Notes under the pieces: generated by a model
Database searches by the model: none
Told to the model about the DNA's origin: nothing
What the model saw: the letters and a program-made list of their open reading frames with translations, nothing else
In this document: piece by piece, positions 24,551-32,728 of the stretch
Numbering within the stretch: the first letter of the stretch is position 1
How the letters are laid out: every line of letters begins with the position of its first letter
Position numbers and translations under genes: made by a program
NCBI RefSeq assembly: GCF_013179575.1
Contig: NZ_JABMCQ010000015.1
Location: 1-42,562, forward strand
Origin: Sphingobacterium shayense
GTDB lineage: Bacteria; Bacteroidota; Bacteroidia; Sphingobacteriales; Sphingobacteriaceae
Direction: 5' to 3'
Length of the DNA stretch: 42,562 nt

Positions 24551-25528
24551 TTATGAATCGTGGGCCTCCATATTTATACATGTCCTCATCTTCTTTCCAT
24601 GGGCGAAGTCAATGACATTTTGAGCGGCAAGCTCAGCCATCTTATTGCGAGCCTCTATCGTGGCAGAGCCGATGTGTGGAAGGACGCAAACCGTAGGAAG
24701 CGAGAGCAAGTCTGAGGCCGTATTCATTGGTTCGGGATCGCTGACGTCAAGGCCTGCGCCCCAAATTGTTTTTGAAACCAGCGCCTTGTATAAATCAGCT
24801 TCATCAACAAAGCCTCCTCTAGCGGTATTAATAAATATGGCATTGGGTTTCATTTTTCTAAACAGCTGGTTGTTGAACAGTCGATAGCTATCTTCGGAAT
24901 AATTAGCATGTATACTTACCACATCTGATTTTGCAAGCAGAATGTCCATTGAAACATATGATGCATTTAAACTCTGTTCGGCTTCAGGGTTTCTGCGCCG
25001 ATTGTGATATAGCACATTCATGCCGTAGGCGTTAATACATTTTTTTGCCATTTCTATGCCAATGCGACCTAGGCCAAATATTCCGAGTGTTTTACCATAA
25101 AGTTCTTGTCCTAAATTTGCGACCGGATCATATACCGGATTACGAATCCCGGACTTTACCTTCTCTAGATTATATCCGGCAAGTCGTGATACCATGAGCA
25201 TCAACAAAAATGCAGTATCTGAGGTGGCATTCGTCAAGACATCTGGTGTATTCGATACGGTTACTTTTCGTTTGCTTGCTTCACTAATGTCCACGTGATC
25301 GTATCCAACAGAGAACAGACAGATCGCCTTTACGTTAGGACACTGATCGAAAAAATCTTTATCGAAATTGTTTTTTCCCACGTTTAATACAACGTCAGCC
25401 ATTTGGCAGTATGACAGCCATTCGCTTCTACTCAATTTTGTGGTATGGGCAATTGTTAAGTTTATCTTTGGGTCTCTAAGTAACTGAAGACCGGGTTCAG
25501 GAATGGGTTTGTTCAAAAAAACGTTCAT
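24551..25528 (-). CDS. D-isomer-specific 2-hydroxyacid dehydrogenase
   Basis: This 325-residue protein has the family's usual length. The NAD-binding motif is GLGRIG (152-157), and the catalytic residues are Arg237 (NTARGG), Glu266 (DPEP) and His285 (LPHIGSAT). Sequence style is closest to the glyoxylate/hydroxypyruvate reductase group, which reduces 2-keto acids to D-2-hydroxy acids with NAD(P)H; the precise substrate cannot be read. The gene stands alone, with about 370-480 bp of non-coding DNA on each side. Confidence 0.9.
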   Translation of the reverse strand: MNVFLNKPIPEPGLQLLRDPKINLTIAHTTKLSRSEWLSYCQMADVVLNVGKNNFDKDFFDQCPNVKAICLFSVGYDHVDISEASKRKVTVSNTPDVLTNATSDTAFLLMLMVSRLAGYNLEKVKSGIRNPVYDPVANLGQELYGKTLGIFGLGRIGIEMAKKCINAYGMNVLYHNRRRNPEAEQSLNASYVSMDILLAKSDVVSIHANYSEDSYRLFNNQLFRKMKPNAIFINTARGGFVDEADLYKALVSKTIWGAGLDVSDPEPMNTASDLLSLPTVCVLPHIGSATIEARNKMAELAAQNVIDFAHGKKMRTCINMEAHDS

Positions 25529-25901
25529 TTAAATTCTTTAAGGTGCTGAAAGAGTTGTACTAGAGTATTAGCCATGCTGTCTAGGATTTGATCAATAATT
25601 TGAGAACCTTATACAGCCCTAGTGGACACGGGTTCACCGACATATGTCTTCCGCCCTATATGGGGAGAGGAGACAATTCTTTATTGTTGATGTTTGTATT
25701 TAATTTGCAAACAAGTGAAAATAGAAATTGTTTAAATCAACTCGGCGACTTTTAATATTTCAAGCGCGTGATTGTACACTTTTAAACGAATACACCACTC
25801 TTTCCTTCCAATGAGGACAAGAGCAAGTTCCCGGATTTTGCTCGTAGACAGCTAATCATTTCCTCGAAGAGTGGACGGACAAAATGCTTTTAAATCAGGT
25901 C
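25529..25901. other. Intergenic region, 373 bp
   Basis: No gene is called here. The minus strand has a short open stretch reading LFEEMISCLRAKSGNLLLSS at about 25785-25880 that I cannot assign. GAGCAA...TTGCTC is a weak inverted repeat inside it. Confidence 0.3.
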
Positions 25902-26258
25902 CTAAAACCGCAGCATTATAACTTCACGCAACCGTTCTTCATTTTTATCGCCCCACTCACCTAAGAGAGAAATAACAGGGATTAAAGTTTTACCAAATTC
26001 AGTAAGACTGTACTCAGCTTTGGGAGGAACAACAGGGTAGATTTTCTTGGTAATCAATTGGTGCTCTTCTAATTCTTTCAGTTGAATATTCAAAACCCGT
26101 CTTGTAGCATCGGGAATTTTACGTTGCAGTTCGCTGGGTCGTTTGTATCCTTCATTGATAAACCAAAGCAGACGAATCTTCCATTTGCCGTATAACACTT
26201 CGCCTATCATATCCAAACCGCAATTCAGGTTCGGTAAAATTTTCCTTTCATACTTCAT
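25902..26258 (-). CDS. HxlR-family transcriptional regulator
   Basis: This 118-residue winged-helix protein carries the HxlR pattern: N-terminal Cys13, then GKWKIRLLWFI, RPSELQRKIPDATRRVLNIQ, LKELEEHQLI and PKAEYSLTEFGKTLIPVI. In characterised HxlR/YodB proteins the N-terminal Cys senses electrophiles or oxidants. The gene is divergent from the SDR/SnoaL pair at 26384-27524, which it probably represses; the shared 125-bp region has no strong palindrome apart from GGAATT...AATTCC. Confidence 0.9.
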   Translation of the reverse strand: MKYERKILPNLNCGLDMIGEVLYGKWKIRLLWFINEGYKRPSELQRKIPDATRRVLNIQLKELEEHQLITKKIYPVVPPKAEYSLTEFGKTLIPVISLLGEWGDKNEERLREVIMLRF

Positions 26259-26383
26259 AAGACAAAATTAAACCTATGTTCCAAACTGTGCAATACGGGA
26301 GGAATTTATCTCTATATGAATCGTAATTCCGTACTTGTAAGAAGGATGAGTAAGGCTGAACTTTGTTCTAAATATTTTAATAG

Positions 26384-27178
26384 ATGAACCACAAATTTAA
26401 TTTCAATAACGAACTGCGAGACAAAATTGCTCTGGTAACAGGGGGTACAAAAGGAACTGGAAAAGCAATCGCAGAACGATTGCTAAAAGCAGGTGCAACC
26501 GTAGTCATAACTGCAAGAAACAAACCTGAACACCTACAGGAAAATCTATACTTTATTTCAGCAGACTTGAGCAAAATCGAAGGAACTCAGCGAGTAGCAG
26601 AAGAAGTGTTAGGGAAATTCGGAAGGCTTGATATCCTTATAAATTCTCTCGGTGGTTCAGATACCAAAGGAGGTGGTTTTGCCGTACTAACCGATGAAGA
26701 TTGGGTACAAACTATTCACACTAATTTGCTTGCTCCGGTAAGGCTGGATAAGGCGTTTTTACCTCAAATGCTTATGCAAAAAAGCGGTGTTATCGTACAT
26801 ATCGCATCCATTCAGGGTAGATTGCCACTGCACGATTCGACATTGCCTTATGCAGCAGCTAAAGCAGGATTGATAAACTACAGTAAAGGTTTGTCAAAAG
26901 AAGTTTCGCCAAAAGGCTTAAGAGTTTTAACTGTTTCCCCTGGTTGGATAATGACAGAATCGTCGGCGAGGATGATGGAACGCATTTCCGAGAGTTCTGA
27001 TGTGTCGATAGAAAAAGCCACACAAAGTGTAATGGATGCGTTGGGCGGAATTCCAATCGGACGACCAGCACAGCCTGAAGAGGTTGCCGAATTAGTTGGC
27101 TTCTTAGTGTCGCCAAGGGCCAATTATCTGACAGGGACAGAGTTTATAATTGACGGAGGTACTATACCCACGATTTGA
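26384..27178 (+). CDS. SDR-family oxidoreductase
   Basis: This 264-residue protein has TGGTKGTG (19-26), Ser142, Tyr156 and Lys160, and the C-terminal YLTGTEFIIDGG motif of classical SDRs. The usual NNAG is replaced by NSLG (87-90), a change seen in some enoyl- or ketoreductase-like members. The substrate is unknown. It is followed after 7 bases by a small SnoaL-like gene and divergent from an HxlR regulator, an arrangement typical of electrophile-responsive detoxification units. Confidence 0.92.
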   Translation: MNHKFNFNNELRDKIALVTGGTKGTGKAIAERLLKAGATVVITARNKPEHLQENLYFISADLSKIEGTQRVAEEVLGKFGRLDILINSLGGSDTKGGGFAVLTDEDWVQTIHTNLLAPVRLDKAFLPQMLMQKSGVIVHIASIQGRLPLHDSTLPYAAAKAGLINYSKGLSKEVSPKGLRVLTVSPGWIMTESSARMMERISESSDVSIEKATQSVMDALGGIPIGRPAQPEEVAELVGFLVSPRANYLTGTEFIIDGGTIPTI

Positions 27179-27185
27179 TGACAAC

Positions 27186-27524
27186 ATGAAAAAAACGAAA
27201 ATGAACTTACCAAAAGTAGTAGCAGATTTAGTTAAAGCACAAGACAATTTTGATTGTGTTGCTTATGCCGATTGTTTTTCGGAAACAGGTTTAGTATTTG
27301 ACGAGAATAAAACATATAACGGTCGAAAGAAAATCCAACATTGGATTGCGGAAGCGAACAACCGATACAAAACCAGAATGAAACCGCTCAGTTTTGAAGA
27401 TAAAGAGACCGAAAGTATTTTAAAAGCTGAAATTTCTGGCGACTTTGAAGGAAGCCCTGTTGTATTAACTTATACTTTAAAGCTCCATAACGGATTAATA
27501 CAATCATTGAAAATTAGAGAATAG
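27186..27524 (+). CDS. SnoaL/NTF2-fold small protein
   Basis: I start at the ATG at 27186 (MKKTKMNLPK, 112 residues), just after the SDR stop. The frame is open back to a TTG at 27150 inside the SDR gene, which is less likely. The pattern (VADLVKAQDNFDCVAYADCF, YNGRKKIQHWIAEAN, LTYTLKLHNGLIQSLKI) is that of an NTF2/SnoaL-like alpha+beta cone. Function is unknown; it is probably co-transcribed with the SDR. It converges with the HxlR gene at 27526 with one base between the stops. Confidence 0.8.
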   Translation: MKKTKMNLPKVVADLVKAQDNFDCVAYADCFSETGLVFDENKTYNGRKKIQHWIAEANNRYKTRMKPLSFEDKETESILKAEISGDFEGSPVVLTYTLKLHNGLIQSLKIRE

Positions 27525-27525
27525 T

Positions 27526-27843
27526 CTACGACTTGTGATCGAGACCAAACTGAATAATCTGGTTGATAATCGGTAGTATTTTTTTCCCTGAATCCGTCAG
27601 GGTATATTCCACTCTTGGGGGTATTTGGGGAAAAGATTTTTTATGAACAATACCTTTTTCGCATAAAAATTTCAACTGACCGATCAACATTTTTTCGCTT
27701 ATACCAACAACACATCGTTTCAGTTCGCCGTACCGGATTGTCCGTTCATTAATTTGAAAAATAATAAGCATTGTCCATTTTCCGCCAATTATTTCAAGCG
27801 TTTTCCGTAGCGGGCAGTTCTCGTCAGAAATATTTATTTTCAT
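27526..27843 (-). CDS. HxlR-family transcriptional regulator
   Basis: This 105-residue regulator has the canonical HxlR opening CPLRKTLEIIGGKW with Cys10, then RYGELKRCVVGISEKMLIGQ, LKFLCEKGIV and PPRVEYTLTDSGKKILPII. Cys10 is the likely redox or electrophile sensor, and further Cys residues occur in the DNA-binding region. It is divergent from the SnoaL-type gene at 27971 across a 127-bp region with a clear palindromic operator. It is the second HxlR regulator within 2 kb, clearly different in sequence from the first. Confidence 0.92.
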   Translation of the reverse strand: MKINISDENCPLRKTLEIIGGKWTMLIIFQINERTIRYGELKRCVVGISEKMLIGQLKFLCEKGIVHKKSFPQIPPRVEYTLTDSGKKILPIINQIIQFGLDHKS

Positions 27844-27870
27844 TTATAATGTTGATTACCAATAATTATT

Positions 27871-27905
27871 TACTTTAAGTAGGTACCCTACTTTTTGGTA
27901 GGTAC
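27871..27905. promoter_or_regulatory. Putative HxlR operator
   Basis: AAGTAGG-TAC-CCTACTT (27877-27893) is a perfect 7-base inverted repeat. It overlaps TACTT-T-AAGTA (27871-27881), and TAGGTAC recurs at 27899-27905, 19 bases after its first copy. It lies between the divergent HxlR (27843) and SnoaL (27971) starts, so it is the likely binding site for this regulator. Confidence 0.6.
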
Positions 27906-27970
27906 TTGTCTTTTATAGAGCAAAGGTAGATATTTGTATAATATTTTATTAACTCAATAAACAAAATAAT

Positions 27971-28375
27971 ATGTCACAAAACGTAATAATTGCTCAATCG
28001 TATTTTAACGCAATAGCCAAAGGAGATTTTGACACCGTTAGAACTTTGTTTGCGGATGATGTAGTCTGGCATCAGCCAGGAGAAGGGGTCCAGTCGGGAA
28101 CCTACAAGGGGATGGACAACGTTTTTAACCATTTGGGGAATTTTATGAAATGGAGCAACGGAACGTTTGCAATAGACAACATTGAATACACAACCGACAA
28201 CGGAGATTTAGTCTTAGCCTCTATTCACTTCGAAGCAGAAAAAGCAAATAGAAAGCTATCAATGAAAGGCGTTGATCTGTTGAGAATTGAGGGCGAAAAA
28301 ATAAAAGAAGTTTGGTTATTCTCTGAAAATATCCAAGAAGAAGATGATTTTTGGAATCACGTTGCAAACAACTAA
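27971..28375 (+). CDS. SnoaL/NTF2-like protein under HxlR control
   Basis: This 134-residue protein has the NTF2/SnoaL pattern AQSYFNAIAKGDFDTVRTLF, ADDVVWHQPGEG, GTYKGMDNVFNHLGNF and KIKEVWLFSENIQEEDDFW. Asp and His in DDVVWHQPG line the usual cavity, but no specific activity can be assigned. It is a single gene opposite the HxlR regulator and probably its direct target. Proteins of this kind are often induced by quinones or other electrophiles, which is inference from the regulator class. Confidence 0.88.
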   Translation: MSQNVIIAQSYFNAIAKGDFDTVRTLFADDVVWHQPGEGVQSGTYKGMDNVFNHLGNFMKWSNGTFAIDNIEYTTDNGDLVLASIHFEAEKANRKLSMKGVDLLRIEGEKIKEVWLFSENIQEEDDFWNHVANN

Positions 28376-28515
28376 TGCGGTGAATGCACCCAGATCATAG
28401 CTTATTGACTTTCATCGGTTCAGGACTCACGTAACTATGTCTTAGCAGTAGGGATATGCTGTGATGATTCTGAGAGCTTGGGTTGGTAATGGGTTTTATA
28501 ATTTAAAAAGTTTAG
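28376..28515. other. Intergenic stretch after the SnoaL gene
   Basis: This short AT-rich stretch has no recognisable gene, promoter or strong hairpin. It leads into the decayed coding remnant on the other strand. Confidence 0.3.
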
Positions 28516-28787
28516 CTAGTTTGCCGATAAGGTGTTATGTAGAATGTTCGTTACGTCAATAATTGGGATACCTACGGCTAATTTCTTTTTAATAGGAGGT
28601 TCGAATATTGAAATGTAGTCACTACGATCTAATGCAAGTTGTTGTTAAAGATCTGAGTATAATCTTCTTTATACTTCGGATTCAAAAAACTTCGATTAAT
28701 CCAACCCTGGATTTTATTAGTCTGTGTTGCAAAACCTTTATAAATATTATCATGAACTAGCTCTGAGGTCCCCAAACTCTTAGCAAC
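28516..28787 (-). pseudogene. Decayed coding remnant of unknown family
   Basis: On the minus strand, 28787-28629 reads VAKSLGTSELVHDNIYKGF, then ATQTNKIQGWINRSFLNPKY, then KEDYTQIFNNNLH and a stop. In a shifted frame it continues as LALDRSDYISIFEPPIKKK, then LAVGIPIIDVTNILHNTLSAN, ending at TAG (28516-28518). Both parts have the composition of real protein and join at one frameshift, so I read one broken gene. I do not recognise the family. An in-frame TAG also lies just upstream (28788-28790). Confidence 0.45.
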
Positions 28788-28884
28788 CTAGGTCAAAGTC
28801 CGATCGTTTTATTTTTTTTACGTCCTCCTAAGGTTAAAGCGACGTCCTCCTTGTGGGCTAAATAAAAGGGAGGTTGATAAAATA

Positions 28885-28923
28885 ACTCCCCGTATTGTCC
28901 GAAATAAGGAGAATACAGGGAGT
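28885..28923 (-). terminator. Terminator of the sigma-to-FAD-oxidoreductase operon
   Basis: On the minus strand ACTCCCTGTATT pairs with AATACGGGGAGT (one G-U wobble) around a 15-base loop and is followed by TTATTTTATC. It lies 53 bases beyond the stop of the FAD oxidoreductase gene. Confidence 0.75.
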
Positions 28924-28975
28924 GAAGCTGGATCAAGAATAGCCTAATCTGTAAGGGGTTAGTTACACCCGGGGC

Positions 28976-30976
28976 CTAAAGTTGATCTGTAGCCGGTACG
29001 AGAAGAATTGCATTTGCAGCAACGATACCGTTGGCTCCTTTAGTACTAATTTCTACGTATGGGTTTGAGGTCGACTTTTGGAAAGCAAATTCACCTAAAT
29101 AAACCCAAGTACTGCTTGTCTGTCCTTTAATCTCCACTTTGTCCAAATCAACTGTTTTAGTTTTTTCTGTTTCTCCGTTAAATATATTGATCGTTAGTGA
29201 AGATGAGCTTTCTTTTGTTTTTGGGAAATAAGTATATAGTTTATACTTCCCTGGTTTAAAGCCTGTGGACGTGTTAAATCTCGCCTCACTTAAACCTTCT
29301 GGACGCGACTCTTGGTAGCTCATTCCGTAACCTTTGGACTTGCCTTTGGACCATGAACCAGTTAAAGATACTAACTCCGAGTCTGATACATGAATCAACT
29401 CATCGGCTTGCCTGTTATCAGCTTTAGGATTCTTCAGAAGTACCATTTTTATATCATCGACTTTAACCCCTTGTACATCCGTTTTTTGATCAATAGCCAA
29501 ACAAGCGGCGACGGCCGCTGATTGTCCTAGGACCATAAAAACGGGTTCCATTCGAATCGAACCGAATGCGATATGACTAGCGGAAAGACAAACCGGGACA
29601 AGCAAATTGCTAACTTCGTCCCTTTTTGGAGTAATCGCTCGGTATGAGATAGGGAAGGGTGCGAAGCCACCGACCTCCACGTTACCCTCATTTTTGACCA
29701 TGCCGTTCACTACTACACGATCGCAGTTATGGGAGTCCATGGTATACGCCGCATAACCGATTTCATCGTCCACAATCTCACGACCTTGGCAATGATTCTG
29801 TGTCATCACCAGTTCGCCAATCAGCCTCCTACCTTCGCGGATATAAAGTTGTGGAGACCAGTTGTTGTTATCGACATATTCATCTTTGGGGTATCCCCAT
29901 GTTTTCATTTCCTTACGTATAAATTCCGGGACTGAAGCATCATTTCCCACGAAATACAGAAGACCTTTGGTATAGTCTTCATGTGCTTTGATAATTTCTT
30001 GGCGTTCTGAGTAATCCGCTTCAGGATAATTCCAATTCATTCCAATCATATCGGTAGAAAAACCATTTCTATTGTTAATATCTGTTTTTCCGTTAGGCAT
30101 GAGAGACCAGATAAAGACGTCTTGCAGGCTTTTCCATGGTTGAATCTCTTTTTGTCTTTTTAACAGTTCGTATTTACTTGGGTCATAATTATCGGGTTTA
30201 GTAATTTCAATTCGATTGGACGGATTATTCGTAAGTGTAATTCGGTAATTATACGCTTGCACCTTTTTATCTCCAGTTCCTTGCGCTAATACGGGATCAG
30301 CATTAATTCCCCATAATAAACCACTATTTTTGTTTCCTTTCTCGCGGTAGGGGTCTACTCCGTCTGGGAACTGATGCCCGTCCAGCAGCTGAACGCCATT
30401 TATAGTTTCTCCGTAAACACTGTTGTCCTCTCGTCCTACATGGTAGGAGGCCCCGGCTAAAGCGAGTAGGTCGCCTTCATAAGTACAGTCCATAAACACT
30501 TTTGCAGTAACTGTGGTTTGTCCTTTGCCTTGATCTTGTGATCGGTGAATATCAACACTTTTTATCACGGTTCCCTCTTTATTGACTTTACTCACGGTAT
30601 AGCCTTTTATAACCTTAGCATCACAGTTCGCTAAATAATTCGCGAAAATTTCGCTTGCAACTTTTGGTTCGAAAATCCATTGTTCAAATTGATTATAGTG
30701 TTTTCCAATCTTTCGATAGAAATCCAACGCGAGCCCTTTTACAACATACTTATTTCCGATGTCGGTCATGCCGAGCCCTCCGGCGCTTAATCCCCCCAAG
30801 TGGCTCGTTGGTTCGATGACTAGAACAGATTTTCCTGCTTTTGATGCGGTGTATGCGGCTACAACACCTGCCGAGCTACCACCGTAAATACAGATGTCAA
30901 CGGTAATGTGCTGCTGCCCCCTCAGAGCGGTATTGCTTATAATTATCAATAAAAAAATGCTAAATAAATTTTTCAT
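28976..30976 (-). CDS. Exported FAD-dependent oxidoreductase with C-terminal beta-sandwich domain
   Basis: I start at the ATG at 30976 (MKNLFSIFLLIIISN, 666 residues), which gives a clean signal peptide ending near LRGQQ. An upstream ATG at 31003 would add nine residues in front of it. The FAD-binding motif is DICIYGGSSAGVVAAYTASKAG (28-49), followed by EPTSHLGGLSAGGLG, the PF12831-type FAD_oxidored family. The last 140 residues (SLTGSWSKGKSKGYG...YLGEFAFQ) look like the golvesin/xanthan-lyase-type beta-sandwich that often follows it. Such proteins recur in polysaccharide-utilisation operons; substrates are mostly unknown. It is the last gene of the sigma-FecR-SusC-SusD unit. Confidence 0.9.
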   Translation of the reverse strand: MKNLFSIFLLIIISNTALRGQQHITVDICIYGGSSAGVVAAYTASKAGKSVLVIEPTSHLGGLSAGGLGMTDIGNKYVVKGLALDFYRKIGKHYNQFEQWIFEPKVASEIFANYLANCDAKVIKGYTVSKVNKEGTVIKSVDIHRSQDQGKGQTTVTAKVFMDCTYEGDLLALAGASYHVGREDNSVYGETINGVQLLDGHQFPDGVDPYREKGNKNSGLLWGINADPVLAQGTGDKKVQAYNYRITLTNNPSNRIEITKPDNYDPSKYELLKRQKEIQPWKSLQDVFIWSLMPNGKTDINNRNGFSTDMIGMNWNYPEADYSERQEIIKAHEDYTKGLLYFVGNDASVPEFIRKEMKTWGYPKDEYVDNNNWSPQLYIREGRRLIGELVMTQNHCQGREIVDDEIGYAAYTMDSHNCDRVVVNGMVKNEGNVEVGGFAPFPISYRAITPKRDEVSNLLVPVCLSASHIAFGSIRMEPVFMVLGQSAAVAACLAIDQKTDVQGVKVDDIKMVLLKNPKADNRQADELIHVSDSELVSLTGSWSKGKSKGYGMSYQESRPEGLSEARFNTSTGFKPGKYKLYTYFPKTKESSSSLTINIFNGETEKTKTVDLDKVEIKGQTSSTWVYLGEFAFQKSTSNPYVEISTKGANGIVAANAILLVPATDQL

Positions 30977-31025
30977 ATGTAATCCAGTTATTCGTTTAAT
31001 CAAAAAAATCTCTATTAGTTCCTCT

Positions 31026-32717
31026 TTAATAGCCCGGGTTTTGCTCTAAATTTTTATTCGTTACGATCTCTATATTTGGAATCGGCCATAAGTAGTCTCT
31101 AGCCGGGTTGAACTTCCTTTTTTCAATAACACGCATTTGCGCTACATTGGCAACCCCGGAGTAGTTTACCATTCCGTCGTCATCAATTTCCGGCGGGCCG
31201 CTTAATAGCCCGCGAGGTATTCTTCCGTACAACGTGGAATTCATGAATTTGTCGGCTAATTTCCATCTTTTCAAATCGGTCATCCGAAAGCCCTCATTTG
31301 CCAGTTCATACAGACGTTCTTTACGGACCAGTATTCTTAACTCGTTCTGGCTTTTTCCGGCGGTAATGGCGGGCATGTCTACCGATGGCCTTTCTCTAAT
31401 TCTATTGAGCGCATCATAAACCGATTGATCGATTTCGTTCAGTTCGATTTTGGCCTCGGCATAGATCAATAAAATTTCAGCAAACCGGGACTGAATAACA
31501 TTTATTTCCGATTGCGTTGGAAATTCTTTATCCAGTATATCCACATATTTCCTCCAGCAGTAGCCAGAGAAGGTTGCATAAGCATTAATTGCGTCATCGT
31601 TTGCTATTCGGATTGGCGTGGAGGTATTGTAAGAGTAGTTCCAAATTCTCAAACTATCCTTGTGTGTTTCAAATTGATACCCGAAAAATTCGGATCCAGG
31701 TAGGGCGATTGTAAAGGCTAAGCGCGGATCGCGGTTTTCGAATGGTTTTTGCGGATTATAGGTGGAGGAACCATTTATTTCAGAACCATCGCTGCACAGA
31801 AATGCATCGACAACGGATTGAGAAGGAATTTTATTCGATGTGCCCTGCGCATTTCTTGATAAGAAGGCGCGCGTGGTGCTATGTGTTTTTGTGTTTTGGA
31901 GTCTAAGGTATTGATAAGCGAAGATTATCTCCTTGGAATCTTTTCCAGCATATGAAAATAGCTCTCCATAATTATCGTGCAGTTCGTATTCGCCTAGGTC
32001 AATTACTTCTTTTGCAGATTGCCGAGCTTCTTGCCATCTGCTATTGTTTAATGCGGCTCTCGCACGGATGGCAAGGGCGGCACCTTTGGTAGCTCTTCCT
32101 TTGTCCTCTCCCCCATAACTTACCGGCAAATCGGTAGCTGCGGATTGCAATTCAGCTAACACAAAATCAACAATTTCTTCTTTGCTAGAGCGAGGAACCT
32201 GCGCTTCCTCGAGACTTACCGGATCAGTCATCAAAGGGACACCACCAAAATAATCCACTAAATATTGATAGGTATAGGCTCGGATGAACCGCGCTTCCGC
32301 TGAATATCTTTTATAGAGTTCAGGGTCAATCTTTCCATCTAGTTTTCCGATATTATTTAGCACAAAATTACATTTACCAATGATCTTATAAGCATTGGTC
32401 CATACGTTAAGGATAAAGTCGTTGTTACTATCATAATCTCCTCTTCCGATAGATTGAAGCGGTGAAGTGTTTCTGTCCCAGCCAATGTCTGTCGCATCGT
32501 CAATGACGAGGTTTAAAGGCATGTCATCTGTTGGATGAAAAACCATAGCGCTATATAAACCATTTACGACCAGTATCAATTCGTCAAGGTTAGCGAAATA
32601 ATTCTCATCAGAGGGTCCGTATAAAGGTTTGCGATCCAAGTAATCCTCGCACGATAGGGTCGTTAAACTAAATATCACTAGCAATAAGTAACATTTAAAA
32701 AGATTAAATATTTTCAT
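31026..32717 (-). CDS. SusD/RagB-family nutrient-binding lipoprotein
   Basis: This 563-residue lipoprotein (TLSC, Cys23) shows the SusD pattern: AEARFIRAYTYQYLVDYFGG and VPLMTDPVS near the middle, and the C-terminal RKERLYELANEGFRMTDLKR signature. It pairs with the SusC encoded 11 bases upstream and should sit on the cell surface over its barrel. The ligand is unknown. The FAD oxidoreductase that follows is the only enzyme in the unit. Confidence 0.95.
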   Translation of the reverse strand: MKIFNLFKCYLLLVIFSLTTLSCEDYLDRKPLYGPSDENYFANLDELILVVNGLYSAMVFHPTDDMPLNLVIDDATDIGWDRNTSPLQSIGRGDYDSNNDFILNVWTNAYKIIGKCNFVLNNIGKLDGKIDPELYKRYSAEARFIRAYTYQYLVDYFGGVPLMTDPVSLEEAQVPRSSKEEIVDFVLAELQSAATDLPVSYGGEDKGRATKGAALAIRARAALNNSRWQEARQSAKEVIDLGEYELHDNYGELFSYAGKDSKEIIFAYQYLRLQNTKTHSTTRAFLSRNAQGTSNKIPSQSVVDAFLCSDGSEINGSSTYNPQKPFENRDPRLAFTIALPGSEFFGYQFETHKDSLRIWNYSYNTSTPIRIANDDAINAYATFSGYCWRKYVDILDKEFPTQSEINVIQSRFAEILLIYAEAKIELNEIDQSVYDALNRIRERPSVDMPAITAGKSQNELRILVRKERLYELANEGFRMTDLKRWKLADKFMNSTLYGRIPRGLLSGPPEIDDDGMVNYSGVANVAQMRVIEKRKFNPARDYLWPIPNIEIVTNKNLEQNPGY

Positions 32718-32728
32718 TTCTCTAAGTT

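Noticed and set aside
28598..28607. GGTTCGAAT, resembling a tRNA T-loop
   Set aside because: No acceptor, D or anticodon stem can be formed around it; it belongs to the decayed coding remnant.
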